From the NCBI GenBank assembly GCA_009911505.1, contig QXXL01000057.1, positions 1 through 37,004 on the forward strand: DNA of 37,004 nucleotides, in the 5' to 3' direction. This stretch comes from Lachnospiraceae bacterium (GTDB lineage Bacteria > Bacillota > Clostridia > Lachnospirales > Lachnospiraceae). Below the pieces are notes generated by a model that did no database searches, was not told where the DNA came from, and saw nothing but the letters and a program-made list of their open reading frames with translations. The stretch's first letter is position 1. Every line of letters begins with the position of its first letter. Made by a program: the position numbers and the translations under genes. Below are positions 7,877 to 16,326 of the stretch, piece after piece.

Positions 7877-9253
7877 TTATTCCTGTATCTTTAACTCCTG
7901 AATAAAATAGCCGTCCCTGATAGTTGCCAGAGAGAATACATTTTCATAATGTTCTAAAATACTTTTATAACTTGCAAGGCCAATTCCTCTGTCCGCCCCT
8001 CTGGTAGAATAACCTTGCTGCCAAATTTTGTGAAAGTCAATGTTTGAATACAATGGATTTCTTACTTGAAATGTTGTGCATTCTTCCTGGCTGCTAATCA
8101 TAATATGTATCTGCGGTTTTGGCTTCTTACCTTTTTTTCCTTGTACTTCATCAATAGCATTGTCAATCAGTATCCCCAGGCATCTGCACAAGTCAGTCGT
8201 TCTAAGCCGCGTTCTATCAAATGGACGCAATACTTCCAGTTCACAGGAAATCTGCTCCTGCTGCATTTTTTCCATTTTCCCCAACAGCAGCCCTTTTACC
8301 TCAAGCATATGAATATTTCCAAGCTGTGTCAATCTTCGTATCTGTTCCCCTACCTGATAATCAAAATCACTTGTCATATCCTGGATAAAATTCTGCACTG
8401 CTTCCATATTTCCCTCTTTTGCCTGAAGGTACATGCCAGACATCATATTTTTATAATCATGACGGAATCTTCGCATTTCACTCTGCAGTTTTTCTAAACT
8501 CTCAATATAAGCATTTTGCTGCTGCATACTAATCTGCTGAGTCTGAATTTGCTTCTTTTGCATTTCCTGACGCCCTGCATAACCGAAAATAATAAAAACA
8601 ATCAGTAGATATAACAGAGAAACGACTGCATTATCGTTACCAACCCGTTCTCCTATTTGCACCATATAATAAAGTATTTCAGACAAAATCGGGTATAAAC
8701 TGATAAAAATAATACTTACCTTTTTCGATTCTTTCCGTTCAATCCACAGTCGGAACATTTTCCCAACTCCAGTTTTATATAGAAGCAGCACCCAGATAAT
8801 CTCTATGAGCGGTGTTAATACATACAGAAAAAAATAATATATTAACCGTTCTCCCAAAATATCTAAATGAAAAGTCATATTAGGTGAAAATAAAACTCCT
8901 ATGTGTACCGCAAAAGATTCCAACATTTCTAAAAAAACAGCAGAAATCCAACAAGTCAGCAGATTTTCCCGATAGAGAAAATATAAATAAGACATTGCTC
9001 CTGTCATTCCCATATAGGTAAACAAGATTTGTCCTGCATTATACCTCCATCTAAAGATACCTACTTTATAAAAAATTGTCCCTATCAATGCCCAGACACA
9101 GATAAATAATATAGTACAAGCAATTATTTTCACTTTGCGCTCTCTTATTTGATATGGTTTTCGCCCCAAAAGTAACATAGAGATCCAGAGCATAAATAGT
9201 ACGCTTATTGTCAAACCAAAGGTATTACTGCAGAAAAGCCCCCAAAAACTCAT
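7877..9253 (-). CDS. Agr-type sensor histidine kinase (GHKL family)
   Basis: The 458-residue protein has an N-terminal half of about six membrane segments (residues 10-230), then a coiled coil and a cytoplasmic kinase part. The phospho-acceptor His lies in FRHDYKNMM. The ATP-binding GHKL domain has the N box LIDNAIDEV and the glycine box RGIGLASYK. This is the AgrC/ComD-like HPK10 layout, which usually senses a peptide. GGAGG precedes the start. No agrB- or agrD-like gene is visible nearby, so the ligand is unknown. Confidence 0.92.
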   Translation of the reverse strand: MSFWGLFCSNTFGLTISVLFMLWISMLLLGRKPYQIRERKVKIIACTILFICVWALIGTIFYKVGIFRWRYNAGQILFTYMGMTGAMSYLYFLYRENLLTCWISAVFLEMLESFAVHIGVLFSPNMTFHLDILGERLIYYFFLYVLTPLIEIIWVLLLYKTGVGKMFRLWIERKESKKVSIIFISLYPILSEILYYMVQIGERVGNDNAVVSLLYLLIVFIIFGYAGRQEMQKKQIQTQQISMQQQNAYIESLEKLQSEMRRFRHDYKNMMSGMYLQAKEGNMEAVQNFIQDMTSDFDYQVGEQIRRLTQLGNIHMLEVKGLLLGKMEKMQQEQISCELEVLRPFDRTRLRTTDLCRCLGILIDNAIDEVQGKKGKKPKPQIHIMISSQEECTTFQVRNPLYSNIDFHKIWQQGYSTRGADRGIGLASYKSILEHYENVFSLATIRDGYFIQELKIQE

Positions 9254-9337
9254 AATCCTCTTTTACCTCCTACAACTTCTCACAATCCTGGCAAGGGACA
9301 TTTTTTTATGTAGAGAGTCCATCCCGTTTTGTCTCCA

Positions 9338-10087
9338 TCAATTTGCAGCCCGTTCAAATACATACTTATCTTCCGAAGAAAGCTCCTTCCTGTACTTATA
9401 ATTGAGCCTGTCAAAAGATTTTAAACCTTCCGGGCATCCAACCTCATTCTCTGCCATATACCTTACCATCTCACCCCTTGCCATTTTTGCATAAGTGCCT
9501 TTCGTAATAAACTTACCTCGTACTGTCTCTCCAAACACGCAGGTAATGTAAGTATCATCAGGAGCCAAATACTTTTCAATGCATTTTGAATACTCTTTCG
9601 AAGCCAAATTGATTATAATTCCGGATTCATCATGCACTTCCCCATAAAGCCTGTCCCCCCAAAATTCATACAAATCTTTACAGCCCAAAATACCTGCCTT
9701 TGCCTGCATTTCCAACCGGTACGGCGCTACTCCGTCCAGAGGTCTAAGGACGCCATAAAATGCAGAAAGAATCCTCAGATGCTCCTCAATATAAGCAAGC
9801 TGAGCGTTTTCAAATACAGCCGGAGCCATGTATTGGTATGCGATTCCCTCATAGGAAATGATAGCAGGAGTCAAATTTGTATCCAGCTGCATGGACTTTA
9901 ACCTATTAAAATTTTGCCTGGCTATTTTGTCATTGCACTTCCATAAATCCTTTAGTTCTTCATATGTCTTTGATTTTAGCCATATAAGAATCTCTTCCGT
10001 CTTGCCAATAAATGCCGGCAAGCCAGTAACTTCAAAAGAATCCGTGTCTTCATTCATCTTCTTAGCCGGAGATAAAATTATCTTCAT
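9338..10087 (-). CDS. yaaA: YaaA-family peroxide stress protein
   Basis: The 249-residue protein belongs to the YaaA (DUF328) family. In E. coli YaaA lowers intracellular free iron and limits peroxide damage. The start MKIILSPAKKM is diagnostic, and the family blocks AFYGVLRPLDGVAPYRLEM and GTYAKMARGEMVRYM are present. The start is set at 10087 because family similarity begins there. A longer frame to 10117 overlaps the remnant of another gene. The gene appears complete. Confidence 0.93.
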   Translation of the reverse strand: MKIILSPAKKMNEDTDSFEVTGLPAFIGKTEEILIWLKSKTYEELKDLWKCNDKIARQNFNRLKSMQLDTNLTPAIISYEGIAYQYMAPAVFENAQLAYIEEHLRILSAFYGVLRPLDGVAPYRLEMQAKAGILGCKDLYEFWGDRLYGEVHDESGIIINLASKEYSKCIEKYLAPDDTYITCVFGETVRGKFITKGTYAKMARGEMVRYMAENEVGCPEGLKSFDRLNYKYRKELSSEDKYVFERAAN

Positions 10088-10181
10088 TACAGTCCACCCA
10101 ACATCTTTTCTGAACATCCACTGGCCTTTTTAGTATATCCGGCCGTTCAAAATCAGGCGCCTTTTTTCCAAACTCTAGCAT
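10062..10181 (-). pseudogene. 5' remnant of a peroxiredoxin (bcp-like) gene
   Basis: A frame with an excellent ribosome site (GGAGG) begins MLEFGKKAPDFERPD. This resembles the start of Bcp/AhpC-type peroxiredoxins (MLExGxxAPDFxLPD). The catalytic Cys region is missing, and the frame runs into the yaaA start out of phase. It is probably the stump of a deleted peroxiredoxin gene. Its promoter and ribosome site may still help express yaaA. Confidence 0.5.
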
Positions 10182-10203
10182 TTAAATTATCCTCCTTTAT
10201 TAT

Positions 10204-10494
10204 TCAGCCAAATATTCTATAAAACATATAAGTTACAAGCCCTAAATGAAAAACGCATATCAAAGGCATGCCAACCACAAAATACCAATGCTTTGTTTTA
10301 TGCCGAAACAGATACATTCCCGCCCAGGTTCCAATACTTCCGCCCAAAAAGCTTACCAGGAACAATGTCGCTTCTGGTATCCTCCATACATGGCGCTTCG
10401 CTTTACTTTTATCTACTCCCATAACAGCCAGGCCTGCTATATTTATTAATACTACATAAAAGAATAATACCCTTAACAAATTCAAATGTAACAT
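10204..10494 (-). CDS. DUF1294 membrane protein
   Basis: This 96-residue protein has three to four hydrophobic segments and the DUF1294 hallmark MGVDKSKAKRHVWRIPEATL followed by GGSIGTWAGMYLFRHKTKH. Its function is unknown. The start at 10494 is favoured by GGAGG 4-5 bases upstream. A longer frame to 10533 has no such site. Confidence 0.88.
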   Translation of the reverse strand: MLHLNLLRVLFFYVVLINIAGLAVMGVDKSKAKRHVWRIPEATLFLVSFLGGSIGTWAGMYLFRHKTKHWYFVVGMPLICVFHLGLVTYMFYRIFG

Positions 10495-10560
10495 CACACC
10501 TCCATTTATTATCCTTCCCTCCCGTATATCCACAGCAGATAAAATATTTTTAAAAAAGCT

Positions 10561-10932
10561 CTAATTAGTATTCAATTTTTTCTCCATAATTTCATAAATC
10601 AGTTTTACATAATTTTTCAATTCACAAATCCCATGCCCCACAGTTTTATATCCTCTATACTCATATAAACACACCGCTGGAAGAGATACATCTAAGATAG
10701 CTATATCATGCTTTTTGGCAATTTCAGTTTCCACATAATCCATAATCTGCGAGCCGCAACCTGTTTTGATAAGCAGGCGGCATATATACACTTGTTTGGA
10801 CTTTCTATCATCATTATAATTCTTTTTTTTCCTATAATTATCAGATCTCCTATTTTCTAGTCCGCTTTTGTCCCATAAAAAAAGAATCCAGACTAAATAT
10901 AATTTTTTCACCCATCTAATTTCCTCTTTCAA
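10561..10932 (-). pseudogene. Truncated GNAT acetyltransferase
   Basis: Only the C-terminal third looks like a GNAT N-acetyltransferase: GCGSQIMDYVETEIAKKHDI, then LPAVCLYEYRGYKTV and a WELxNxVKLxY-like tail. The preceding 55 residues are basic and unrelated, and the acetyl-CoA-binding RGxGxG loop is degraded. It is most likely a decayed gene with a frameshift or deletion near the middle. Confidence 0.6.
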
Positions 10933-11063
10933 CCTTTAATTTTACGGATAATTCCCGCCCTCTGGAATAAAATTCCGCATTTTTATAACGCCATCTGCAT
11001 CCCCCACTTAGTATGATACTTGTACAATCAGATTGATCATTAGTAGTTCAATCTACATAAATT

Positions 11064-11190
11064 GGGTCAGCGTAGCCCGCTACGGCTCCCTCATTTGGTA
11101 CAATTCTCCCACATCATACCCTTTCCTTGGGGCGCTAAGTGTAGAATACATATATCGGAAAGCATTTTTCAAACACGCTTTAGCGTAGTA
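11064..11190. repeat. Interspersed repeat, left copy
   Basis: This block contains a small hairpin core, CGTAGCCCGCTACG, and ends with TTTTTCAAACACGCTTTAGC. A diverged partner is at 11876-11982 on the other side of the DUF3788 gene. The hairpin-plus-tail design resembles REP-like intergenic repeats. The spans are approximate. Confidence 0.45.
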
Positions 11191-11195
11191 ATAAA

Positions 11196-11609
11196 CTACT
11201 TTCTGTTTGGCTTTCTTTTTATTCTCAACAGCCTAATAAAATCGTCAAACAACGTAGTATCTACCGGCTCAAACATGAGCCATTTCCCATCATGATAGGT
11301 TTGGGTTTCATCATAGATCTTTTGAATTTCTTTTGAAAAATTATCCCTGTCTGCCTCAAATTTTGACCTTTCGCCTTTTCCTAAGATAATCATAAATCCC
11401 ACACAGCCTTCTCTTGCATATAATGCACATAACGTTTTGCCGCCACGACGATATTTGTATTCATATTTCCATGCTTTACCGCCCTTATTCCACAAACATT
11501 CCATGTCATATTTTTCTTCAATTAAAGCGTTTAATTTGCTCCAAATATCGTATAATGACTCTCCGACTAAAATTATCATCTCTTCTGAATTAGGTATTAT
11601 ATCAAGCAT
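11196..11609 (-). CDS. DUF3788 domain protein
   Basis: The 137-residue protein has the DUF3788 pattern: a WKYEYKYRRGGKTLCALY core, a GFMIILGKGER strand, the GKWLMFEP box and the terminal LLRIKRKPNRK. Function is unknown. The start at 11609 (MLDIIPNSEE) has GGGGGA 4 bases upstream. The frame extends to 11660 without a ribosome site. The gene is isolated and flanked by two copies of an intergenic repeat, so it may have been acquired. Confidence 0.75.
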   Translation of the reverse strand: MLDIIPNSEEMIILVGESLYDIWSKLNALIEEKYDMECLWNKGGKAWKYEYKYRRGGKTLCALYAREGCVGFMIILGKGERSKFEADRDNFSKEIQKIYDETQTYHDGKWLMFEPVDTTLFDDFIRLLRIKRKPNRK

Positions 11610-11875
11610 AGTATCCCCCATATAAATTTTATTTTTTGTAAACAGCTTGCCATGAAACATGAAATTATCATTTTCTGCAAATTGTATATCTAAGAATTAT
11701 AATTATAATAACTCCAATTAAAACATATACAAAGCTTCATTATATTAATACCTCCACAACTTGTATCGTATTTGAACCGTGCTATCATTCTAAAACGTGT
11801 TTGAAGCATGCTTTACGGCCATTGCCAGAACCTCTGCCTGTTCATGCAATTGCTTCTACCAAAATTGATGATTTG

Positions 11876-11982
11876 TCCCAAATGAGCGAAACGTAGCGGG
11901 CTACATTGACGAATTCGGTGCAAATATCACGCTAAATGGGGCGTAAGATGGCGGGAATGATTTTTCAAACACGCTCTAGCCC
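11876..11982. repeat. Interspersed repeat, right copy
   Basis: CGTAGCGGGCTAC and TTTTTCAAACACGCTCTAGC match the left copy. The part around CCAAATGAG...GTCAA/GAC aligns best in inverted orientation, and the TTTTTCAAACACGC tail in direct orientation. Apart from this block, the gap at 11661-12026 is AT-rich with no supported gene. Confidence 0.45.
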
Positions 11983-12026
11983 TAAACAAATATCAGAATA
12001 CTAAGTATGGAAACATTAGTTCTTTT

Positions 12027-12240
12027 CTATCTTTCTTGCTCTTTTTCTGCTGGAACGAAGACAAGCAAATCCTGAATTTCACATTCCAAAGTGGTGCAGA
12101 GTTTACACAATACAAAAGTGTCCAGACTGATAATGTCATCCTCACAATATCTGTCAGCCTACCTCCAATTCATAGCCGCTTTCAGCGACACTTTATTTCG
12201 GTTTAGCTCTTTTTTCTCTATTTACTTTGCCAGCCGGATT
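12027..12240 (-). pseudogene. Broken XRE-type helix-turn-helix gene
   Basis: Reading leftwards, the frame encodes a small Cro/C1 regulator: KELNRNKVSLKAAMNW, then a stop, then a C-terminal part with ISLDTFVLCKLCTTLECE and QDLLVF. This matches the usual 65-70-residue XRE proteins (...DTLxKLCxxLxCxxxDLLxF). Two in-frame stop codons interrupt it, so it is dead. Confidence 0.65.
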
Positions 12241-12245
12241 TCCAG

Positions 12246-12485
12246 ATGACCGTAATTTTCTTCCACTCTGTCGCCACCTGCCGAAAATTGATACCCTGTT
12301 TTAGTATTTTTGTAATCTTAAAGAAACATTATAGTACTTCTTGCATAAAAAAACGTTTTGACAGGGGGAAAAGAATCGAACTGGATCACTTTAAAGACAT
12401 TCACACGAAAGACAAAGAAAATCTTTTTACAGTACTGCTGATGAATGGAAGGCATTTTAAATTAGAGCGCCGCCAAATATGCTAA
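12246..12485 (+). other. Unrecognised open frame
   Basis: A 79-codon frame without a convincing ribosome site. The second half (KKRFDRGKRIELDHFKDIHT onward) is hydrophilic and looks more like protein than the first, so it may be a gene fragment. I recognise no family. Apart from this and the small frame at 12659-12751, nothing else is seen in 12240-12828. Confidence 0.2.
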
Positions 12486-12658
12486 TATACAAAGGGACAA
12501 ATGTTATGATGTTTCCCCTTTCTCTCTATTATTCCTGATTCCTTTGTCTGCCCTCGTAAATCTGCCTTTCATTCCCAACCAGCAGTTTTTACTTGCATTC
12601 CATAATAATATTAATTTAGATTATAAGGGATTCTGCTTAGAGAATCAAGATGTATTCT

Positions 12659-12751
12659 TTAATTTTTCGATAACATCTTTATAGGTATTACTACCAAGGC
12701 CTTAACCTCGTTCATCATCGTATTAAAGTCTTTTTTATTTTCATCTGCCAT
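12659..12751 (-). pseudogene. Small frame MADENKKDFNTMMNEVKAL, probably frameshifted
   Basis: A 30-codon frame has a strong ribosome site (AGGAGGCGC). After VKAL, a one-base shift gives the more protein-like GSNTYKDVIEKLKNTS, suggesting a frameshift in a gene of about 35 codons, or a stump of a longer gene. It follows the TetR gene in the same direction. No family is assigned. Confidence 0.35.
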
Positions 12752-12828
12752 AAATAAGCGCCTCCTGCATGAAAACTTAATGCAAATAAAAAATATATGC
12801 AATGGGACAGTTTGAAAAATTTATATTT

Positions 12829-13383
12829 TTATTCCTTTAACAGTAGTTGTTTGACAGTTTTTACATAATGCCCCGCTACTTGCTCGTCAAATAAAATAAC
12901 TCTTGACCACATTCTCAGACCCTGATAATAATACAAAATCAAATCAGAAATCTGTTCTGTATCTACTGCTTTAAACTCTTTTGTTTCCATCCCGTACTCC
13001 AACAGACTTATCCATCGTTGTTTAGCTTTCTCATTAATATTGGCAAAAAAATCCTCATTTCCCAAATTCGCATATTCATAAATTGCAAGGCTTAAAGACA
13101 ATTCCTTATCCATTATTTCAGCTTTTATTGCCAAAAGCATATCTTCTAAGATTGCGCTTGCCTTTTCCTTTTTTTCAATACGGTCTGCTATCGCATATTC
13201 CTCTGAAAGAATTTCCAAAAAAATCTGTTCTGTCCCAGCATAATATCTATAAAGCCCTCCCCTGCTTAAACCTGTTTTTTCACAAATATCAGTCATTGTT
13301 ACTGCTTTGAATCCTTTTTCAGCAAATAATCGGTATGCCTGCTGGCGGATTGTTTCTTTTGTTTTTAGCCCCTTTTTTCCCAT
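12829..13383 (-). CDS. TetR-family transcriptional regulator
   Basis: The 184-residue protein has an N-terminal TetR helix-turn-helix (ETIRQQAYRLFAEKGFKAVT, then DICEKTGLSRGGLYRYY at about residues 9-52). Its C-terminal ligand domain is variable. The start at 13383 follows the acetyltransferase stop by one base (TGATATG), so translation is coupled. The preceding operon promoter carries two palindromes likely bound by this protein. The inducing ligand is unknown, possibly a substrate of the acetyltransferase. Confidence 0.9.
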   Translation of the reverse strand: MGKKGLKTKETIRQQAYRLFAEKGFKAVTMTDICEKTGLSRGGLYRYYAGTEQIFLEILSEEYAIADRIEKKEKASAILEDMLLAIKAEIMDKELSLSLAIYEYANLGNEDFFANINEKAKQRWISLLEYGMETKEFKAVDTEQISDLILYYYQGLRMWSRVILFDEQVAGHYVKTVKQLLLKE

Positions 13384-13384
13384 A

Positions 13385-13906
13385 TCAGACAGTAAATTCC
13401 TCCCGCAAAATAGAATACATACAATATGAATGAACTTCTCCATTTTTGTAAACACCGTTCCGCATTGTACCCTCACAGGTAAATCCCACTTTTTCCAAAA
13501 CCCTCCTTGAACCTGCATTGTCGGCAAATGGCTCGGCAAATATACGGATAATGTCAAACCTTTCAAACGCCGCTTTACAAATTATCTGAACTGCTTTTGA
13601 CATGATGCCTTTACGCCAATAATCCTCCGAAAGCCAATAACCAAGCTCCGCAGACTTTTCATATACATCATCTTTTACAAATATTCCTATACTACCAACA
13701 GCCTTTCCATCAACCACAATGGCATAATTGATTTGTTTCTTTTCTACGTTGGCAATACTGTCATTAATATACCAAACCGCATCTTCTAATGTATATGGAT
13801 TAGGAAATACATTCCGCAAATTTTTGGCAATATTCAGATTATTAGCAGATTGCGCTAATGCTTTTGCATCCTCTATTTTCCATGTTCTTAACTTAAACTC
13901 TTTCAT
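13385..13906 (-). CDS. RimJ/RimL-type GNAT N-acetyltransferase
   Basis: The 173-residue protein transfers acetyl from acetyl-CoA to an amino group of a protein or small molecule. The GNAT fold is visible: SIGIFVKDD...AELGYWLSEDYWRKGIMSKA (acetyl-CoA loop WRKGIMS in place of RGxGxA), then IIRIFAEPFADNAGSRRVLEKVGF. AAAGGAG precedes the start. It is the first gene of a two-gene operon with TetR and is driven by a near-consensus promoter. The substrate is unknown; drug acetylation is one option. Confidence 0.88.
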   Translation of the reverse strand: MKEFKLRTWKIEDAKALAQSANNLNIAKNLRNVFPNPYTLEDAVWYINDSIANVEKKQINYAIVVDGKAVGSIGIFVKDDVYEKSAELGYWLSEDYWRKGIMSKAVQIICKAAFERFDIIRIFAEPFADNAGSRRVLEKVGFTCEGTMRNGVYKNGEVHSYCMYSILREEFTV

Positions 13907-13929
13907 TATTAATTTCTCCTTTCAAAAGC

Positions 13930-13978
13930 GACATTATTGTCTTTTTTATATTATAGACACTAATGTCGCTTTTGTCAA
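13930..13978 (-). promoter_or_regulatory. Consensus promoter with twin TetR-type operators
   Basis: On the minus strand TTGACA (13973-13978), a 17-base spacer and TATAAT (13950-13955) form a perfect consensus promoter. GACACTAATGTC (13956-13967) fills the spacer, and GACATTATTGTC (13930-13941) lies just after the -10 box. Both fit GACA-N4-TGTC. The two also form an outer inverted repeat with 18 of 19 matches. This predicts tight repression by the TetR protein encoded in the operon. Confidence 0.75.
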
Positions 13979-14002
13979 TGCAGAAATAACTTTAGTCCAT
14001 CT

Positions 14003-14215
14003 TTAAAAACTATAAATTATCTCATTTCTCACAATCTCCACCACGCAAACCCGAATATTATTCATTTTTTGAACCCATAAAAGCTGATTTTCTGCCTTTA
14101 ACTGCTCCGCCACTCCCTGCCCATCGGCATATGCTTTTACCAGCCGATAAAAACATATCCTCTGCCTGTTCAACAACCCTCTCCGTTTCCAATGTTATTT
14201 AACAGGAAATTCAGA
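14003..14215 (-). pseudogene. tnpV C-terminal fragment
   Basis: Read leftwards, EQAEDMF and, after a frameshift, LVKAYADGQGVAEQLKAENQ with LLWVQKMNNIRVC and a REIIY-like end match the C-terminal half of TnpV. The N-terminal half is missing here but is present on the other strand at 4953-5095. This explains the gap between 13980 and 14215. Confidence 0.7.
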
Positions 14216-14225
14216 GACCAACGCA

Positions 14226-14504
14226 GTGCGAAGCGAACCGCAAAGAAGGCTCCGGCTTTATCAGAAGGCACAGACATACATAACTCTTTCCCATGCAGGG
14301 ACTCCATTCTTTGCAGATGACAAGCCGCCACTCTTTCGTGAAAGCTATCCGAAAGAGCAAATGACCCTACAGGACATCCCTTGTTTTTATGACAGCCGGA
14401 CCGTGGGAAAGAAGGATGAAGTTTCCTTCGTCGTGACTCATATTGATGAAGAGCAGAATGTGGCAGCAGGGCTGATTTCCCGGATTATCTGGCAGAGTCT
14501 TTGA
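14226..14504 (+). other. Unrecognised open frame, possible gene fragment
   Basis: A 92-codon frame without a good ribosome site. The section from YPKEQMTLQDIPCFYD to EVSFVVTHIDEEQN looks protein-like, but I cannot place it in a family. It lies between two pseudogenes and may be a stump of a mobile-element gene. Confidence 0.25.
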
Positions 14505-14584
14505 TATACCCTGTAGATATGGACACTCTCATCTGAAAGCCAGGTAATTGCCCTCTAGTTTAGGAAAGAGGGTGGCCCATGACA

Positions 14585-14890
14585 CTAATGGAAGTTTTGA
14601 TAAACTCCTTTCCCCAGAATCATTGCAGCCACCCCATAATCCTGCGTTACCACCAGATCTCCCTTCTGACATAGGCCAACCAGTGCAAAATCCACGGCAT
14701 CTGCACCGCCTCCAATCACTTTGACTTCACTGTACTCAGACCGCAGCACATGGTTTGTATCGCACAAAAGGATTACAGGCATTCCATATTTCTCTGCCAT
14801 ATGCTCCACAATCGAAACAACAGGGCAGGCGTCATCCGCCTGGTCAGTTCCAGCATGTCTTCCTTGTTGATTATTTTGGTCCCCCCTCAT
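14585..14890 (-). pseudogene. YaiI/YqxD (DUF188) gene truncated at both ends
   Basis: The core DACPVVSIVEHMAEKYGMPV, ADAVDFALVG and KGDLVVTQDYGVAAMILGKG is that of YaiI/YqxD proteins, normally about 150 residues. The usual N-terminus MxILVDADACP is lost at the DACP, and the C-terminal 60 residues are gone. In another frame just upstream, INKEDMLELTRRMTP after GGGGGG resembles the start of a DUF4317 protein. A deletion may therefore have joined two genes at the shared bases GACGCCTGCC. The DUF4317 part is from memory of the family and less sure. Confidence 0.6.
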
Positions 14891-14898
14891 AAATTAAT

Positions 14899-15954
14899 TT
14901 ATTCTACCAGCTCCAGATAAGGCCAGTCCAGAATCCCGCCGAATTCCAGAACATTTTCGTATCCCATATCTGCAAGCTTTTGTGCAGCCTGTTTGCTCCG
15001 GTTTCCACTTCGGCAGTATACCAGAATCTGCTGGCCTTTATCCGGCAGTATATCCGGTTCATTTAAAATATCTTCATTCGGCAGGCATACTGCGTTTTTG
15101 ATATGTCCGGAATCATATTCCTCCTGCGTCCGGACATCCAGAATAACCACATCTGTTTCTTTATCCATTCTCTTTTTTGCTTCCTGCGGACTGATCTTCT
15201 CATAAGTCATCATTACTTCCTCCTGCTTCTGATTCTTATGAGCTTCCATCATATTCAAAATGGCCTCCACAGTTTGCGCCTGTTGTTCCTCCCAGCTGAT
15301 ATCTGCAGCATGGTCGCCCTTTTGCTCCCCATAATTTCCAAACTGCGCATGGTTTCCTCCTTCTATGCAGACTTCCGCATAATCCACAGGCATGTATGCT
15401 TTCCCTTCCTCCACCTTCTCCATATTCAGAACACCATCCTCACTTCCATAAAGTGACAAGACAGAAAAGGAATCCGACTTCAGGCTTTTCGTCGGATACG
15501 CTGCCAGAAGCACCAGACCATTAAGACTCTCCAGATGCCCGGACGCATAAGATGCCGCCATTGCCCCGCCCAGAGAATGCCCGGAGAGATACCAGTGATC
15601 ATATTCATAAGAATCCATAATCTTTTTCGCCTTATTTTGCCCGAAAATAGCAAGATTACACGGCATTTTGATAAGGAAACAGTCAATTCCCCGGTCAGCT
15701 AGATTACTCAAAAGCGGCAGATACGCGGTATATTCTACCTTTGCACCCGGATAGAAAATCAATGCCGTCTCATTTCCCGGTCCATCCAGATACAAACCAT
15801 CCGGCATCTCCGTTACCAATACAGAATCTTTTGTCTGCAAATATTCCTGTATGTTTTCATCTGTATGATAGTAGTCGTTTACATACCAGATACAAACAAT
15901 TACTATAAAGAGGAAACATATTACCGGAATAATAACTCTTTTCTTCCATCTCAT
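14899..15954 (-). CDS. Membrane-anchored alpha/beta hydrolase fused to rhodanese
   Basis: The 351-residue protein has one N-terminal membrane segment (residues 6-24) and an alpha/beta-hydrolase domain with nucleophile elbow GHSLGG (Ser127). The C-terminal rhodanese domain has the active Cys314 in CRSGNRS. The hydrolase probably acts outside the membrane and its substrate is unknown. The rhodanese would transfer sulfur. Such a pairing is odd for an exported domain, since rhodaneses of this type are usually cytoplasmic. A strong internal ribosome site and ATG at 15213 could yield the rhodanese alone as a 104-residue protein. AGGAT precedes the full-length start. Confidence 0.8.
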   Translation of the reverse strand: MRWKKRVIIPVICFLFIVIVCIWYVNDYYHTDENIQEYLQTKDSVLVTEMPDGLYLDGPGNETALIFYPGAKVEYTAYLPLLSNLADRGIDCFLIKMPCNLAIFGQNKAKKIMDSYEYDHWYLSGHSLGGAMAASYASGHLESLNGLVLLAAYPTKSLKSDSFSVLSLYGSEDGVLNMEKVEEGKAYMPVDYAEVCIEGGNHAQFGNYGEQKGDHAADISWEEQQAQTVEAILNMMEAHKNQKQEEVMMTYEKISPQEAKKRMDKETDVVILDVRTQEEYDSGHIKNAVCLPNEDILNEPDILPDKGQQILVYCRSGNRSKQAAQKLADMGYENVLEFGGILDWPYLELVE

Positions 15955-15989
15955 GTTTTCATGTCAATCCTTTCTAATGATTTCCTTCT

Positions 15990-16196
15990 TTATTTATACT
16001 TGATTACTGGCACCTGTTTCCACTTTTTTTCAAATTTTCTTCTTTCCAATGCAAAAACCAAATCTTCTGATCGTTCAAAATAACCGATGTCCCTTTTCCA
16101 GCTCATACCGCATTTACAATGATTCAGTCCAATAAACTGCCGTTTCATCTTTCTTCCACAATTTGGGCAGATTCTCTTATTGTTTTTGCTTTCCAC
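15990..16196 (-). CDS. Small zinc-ribbon-like protein
   Basis: The 68-residue basic protein has CPNCGRKMKR, then CKCGMSW, giving CxxC and CxC pairs that could hold one zinc. Function is unknown. It lies just upstream of the hydrolase gene in the same direction and may be co-transcribed. Confidence 0.5.
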   Translation of the reverse strand: MESKNNKRICPNCGRKMKRQFIGLNHCKCGMSWKRDIGYFERSEDLVFALERRKFEKKWKQVPVIKYK

Positions 16197-16212
16197 TGCA
16201 TCTATCTACGCT

Positions 16213-16326
16213 CTAAGGCTGCAGCTCCCTTTTACGCCGATTAACCTCTGCTAAAATTCCTCCAATGTACATCCCTGCAATAAAACACAGGATACCGATT
16301 CCAAATACTGCCTTGTTTTTGCTCAT
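16213..16326 (-). CDS. 37-residue single-pass membrane protein
   Basis: The frame MSKNKAVFGIGILCFIAGMY plus a basic tail has one membrane segment and a good ribosome site (GGAAGGAGT). It overlaps the 53-codon frame at 16241-16402 in another phase. The ribosome site is partly coding in that frame. It resembles small membrane proteins common beside such genes. No family is known. Confidence 0.45.
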   Translation of the reverse strand: MSKNKAVFGIGILCFIAGMYIGGILAEVNRRKRELQP

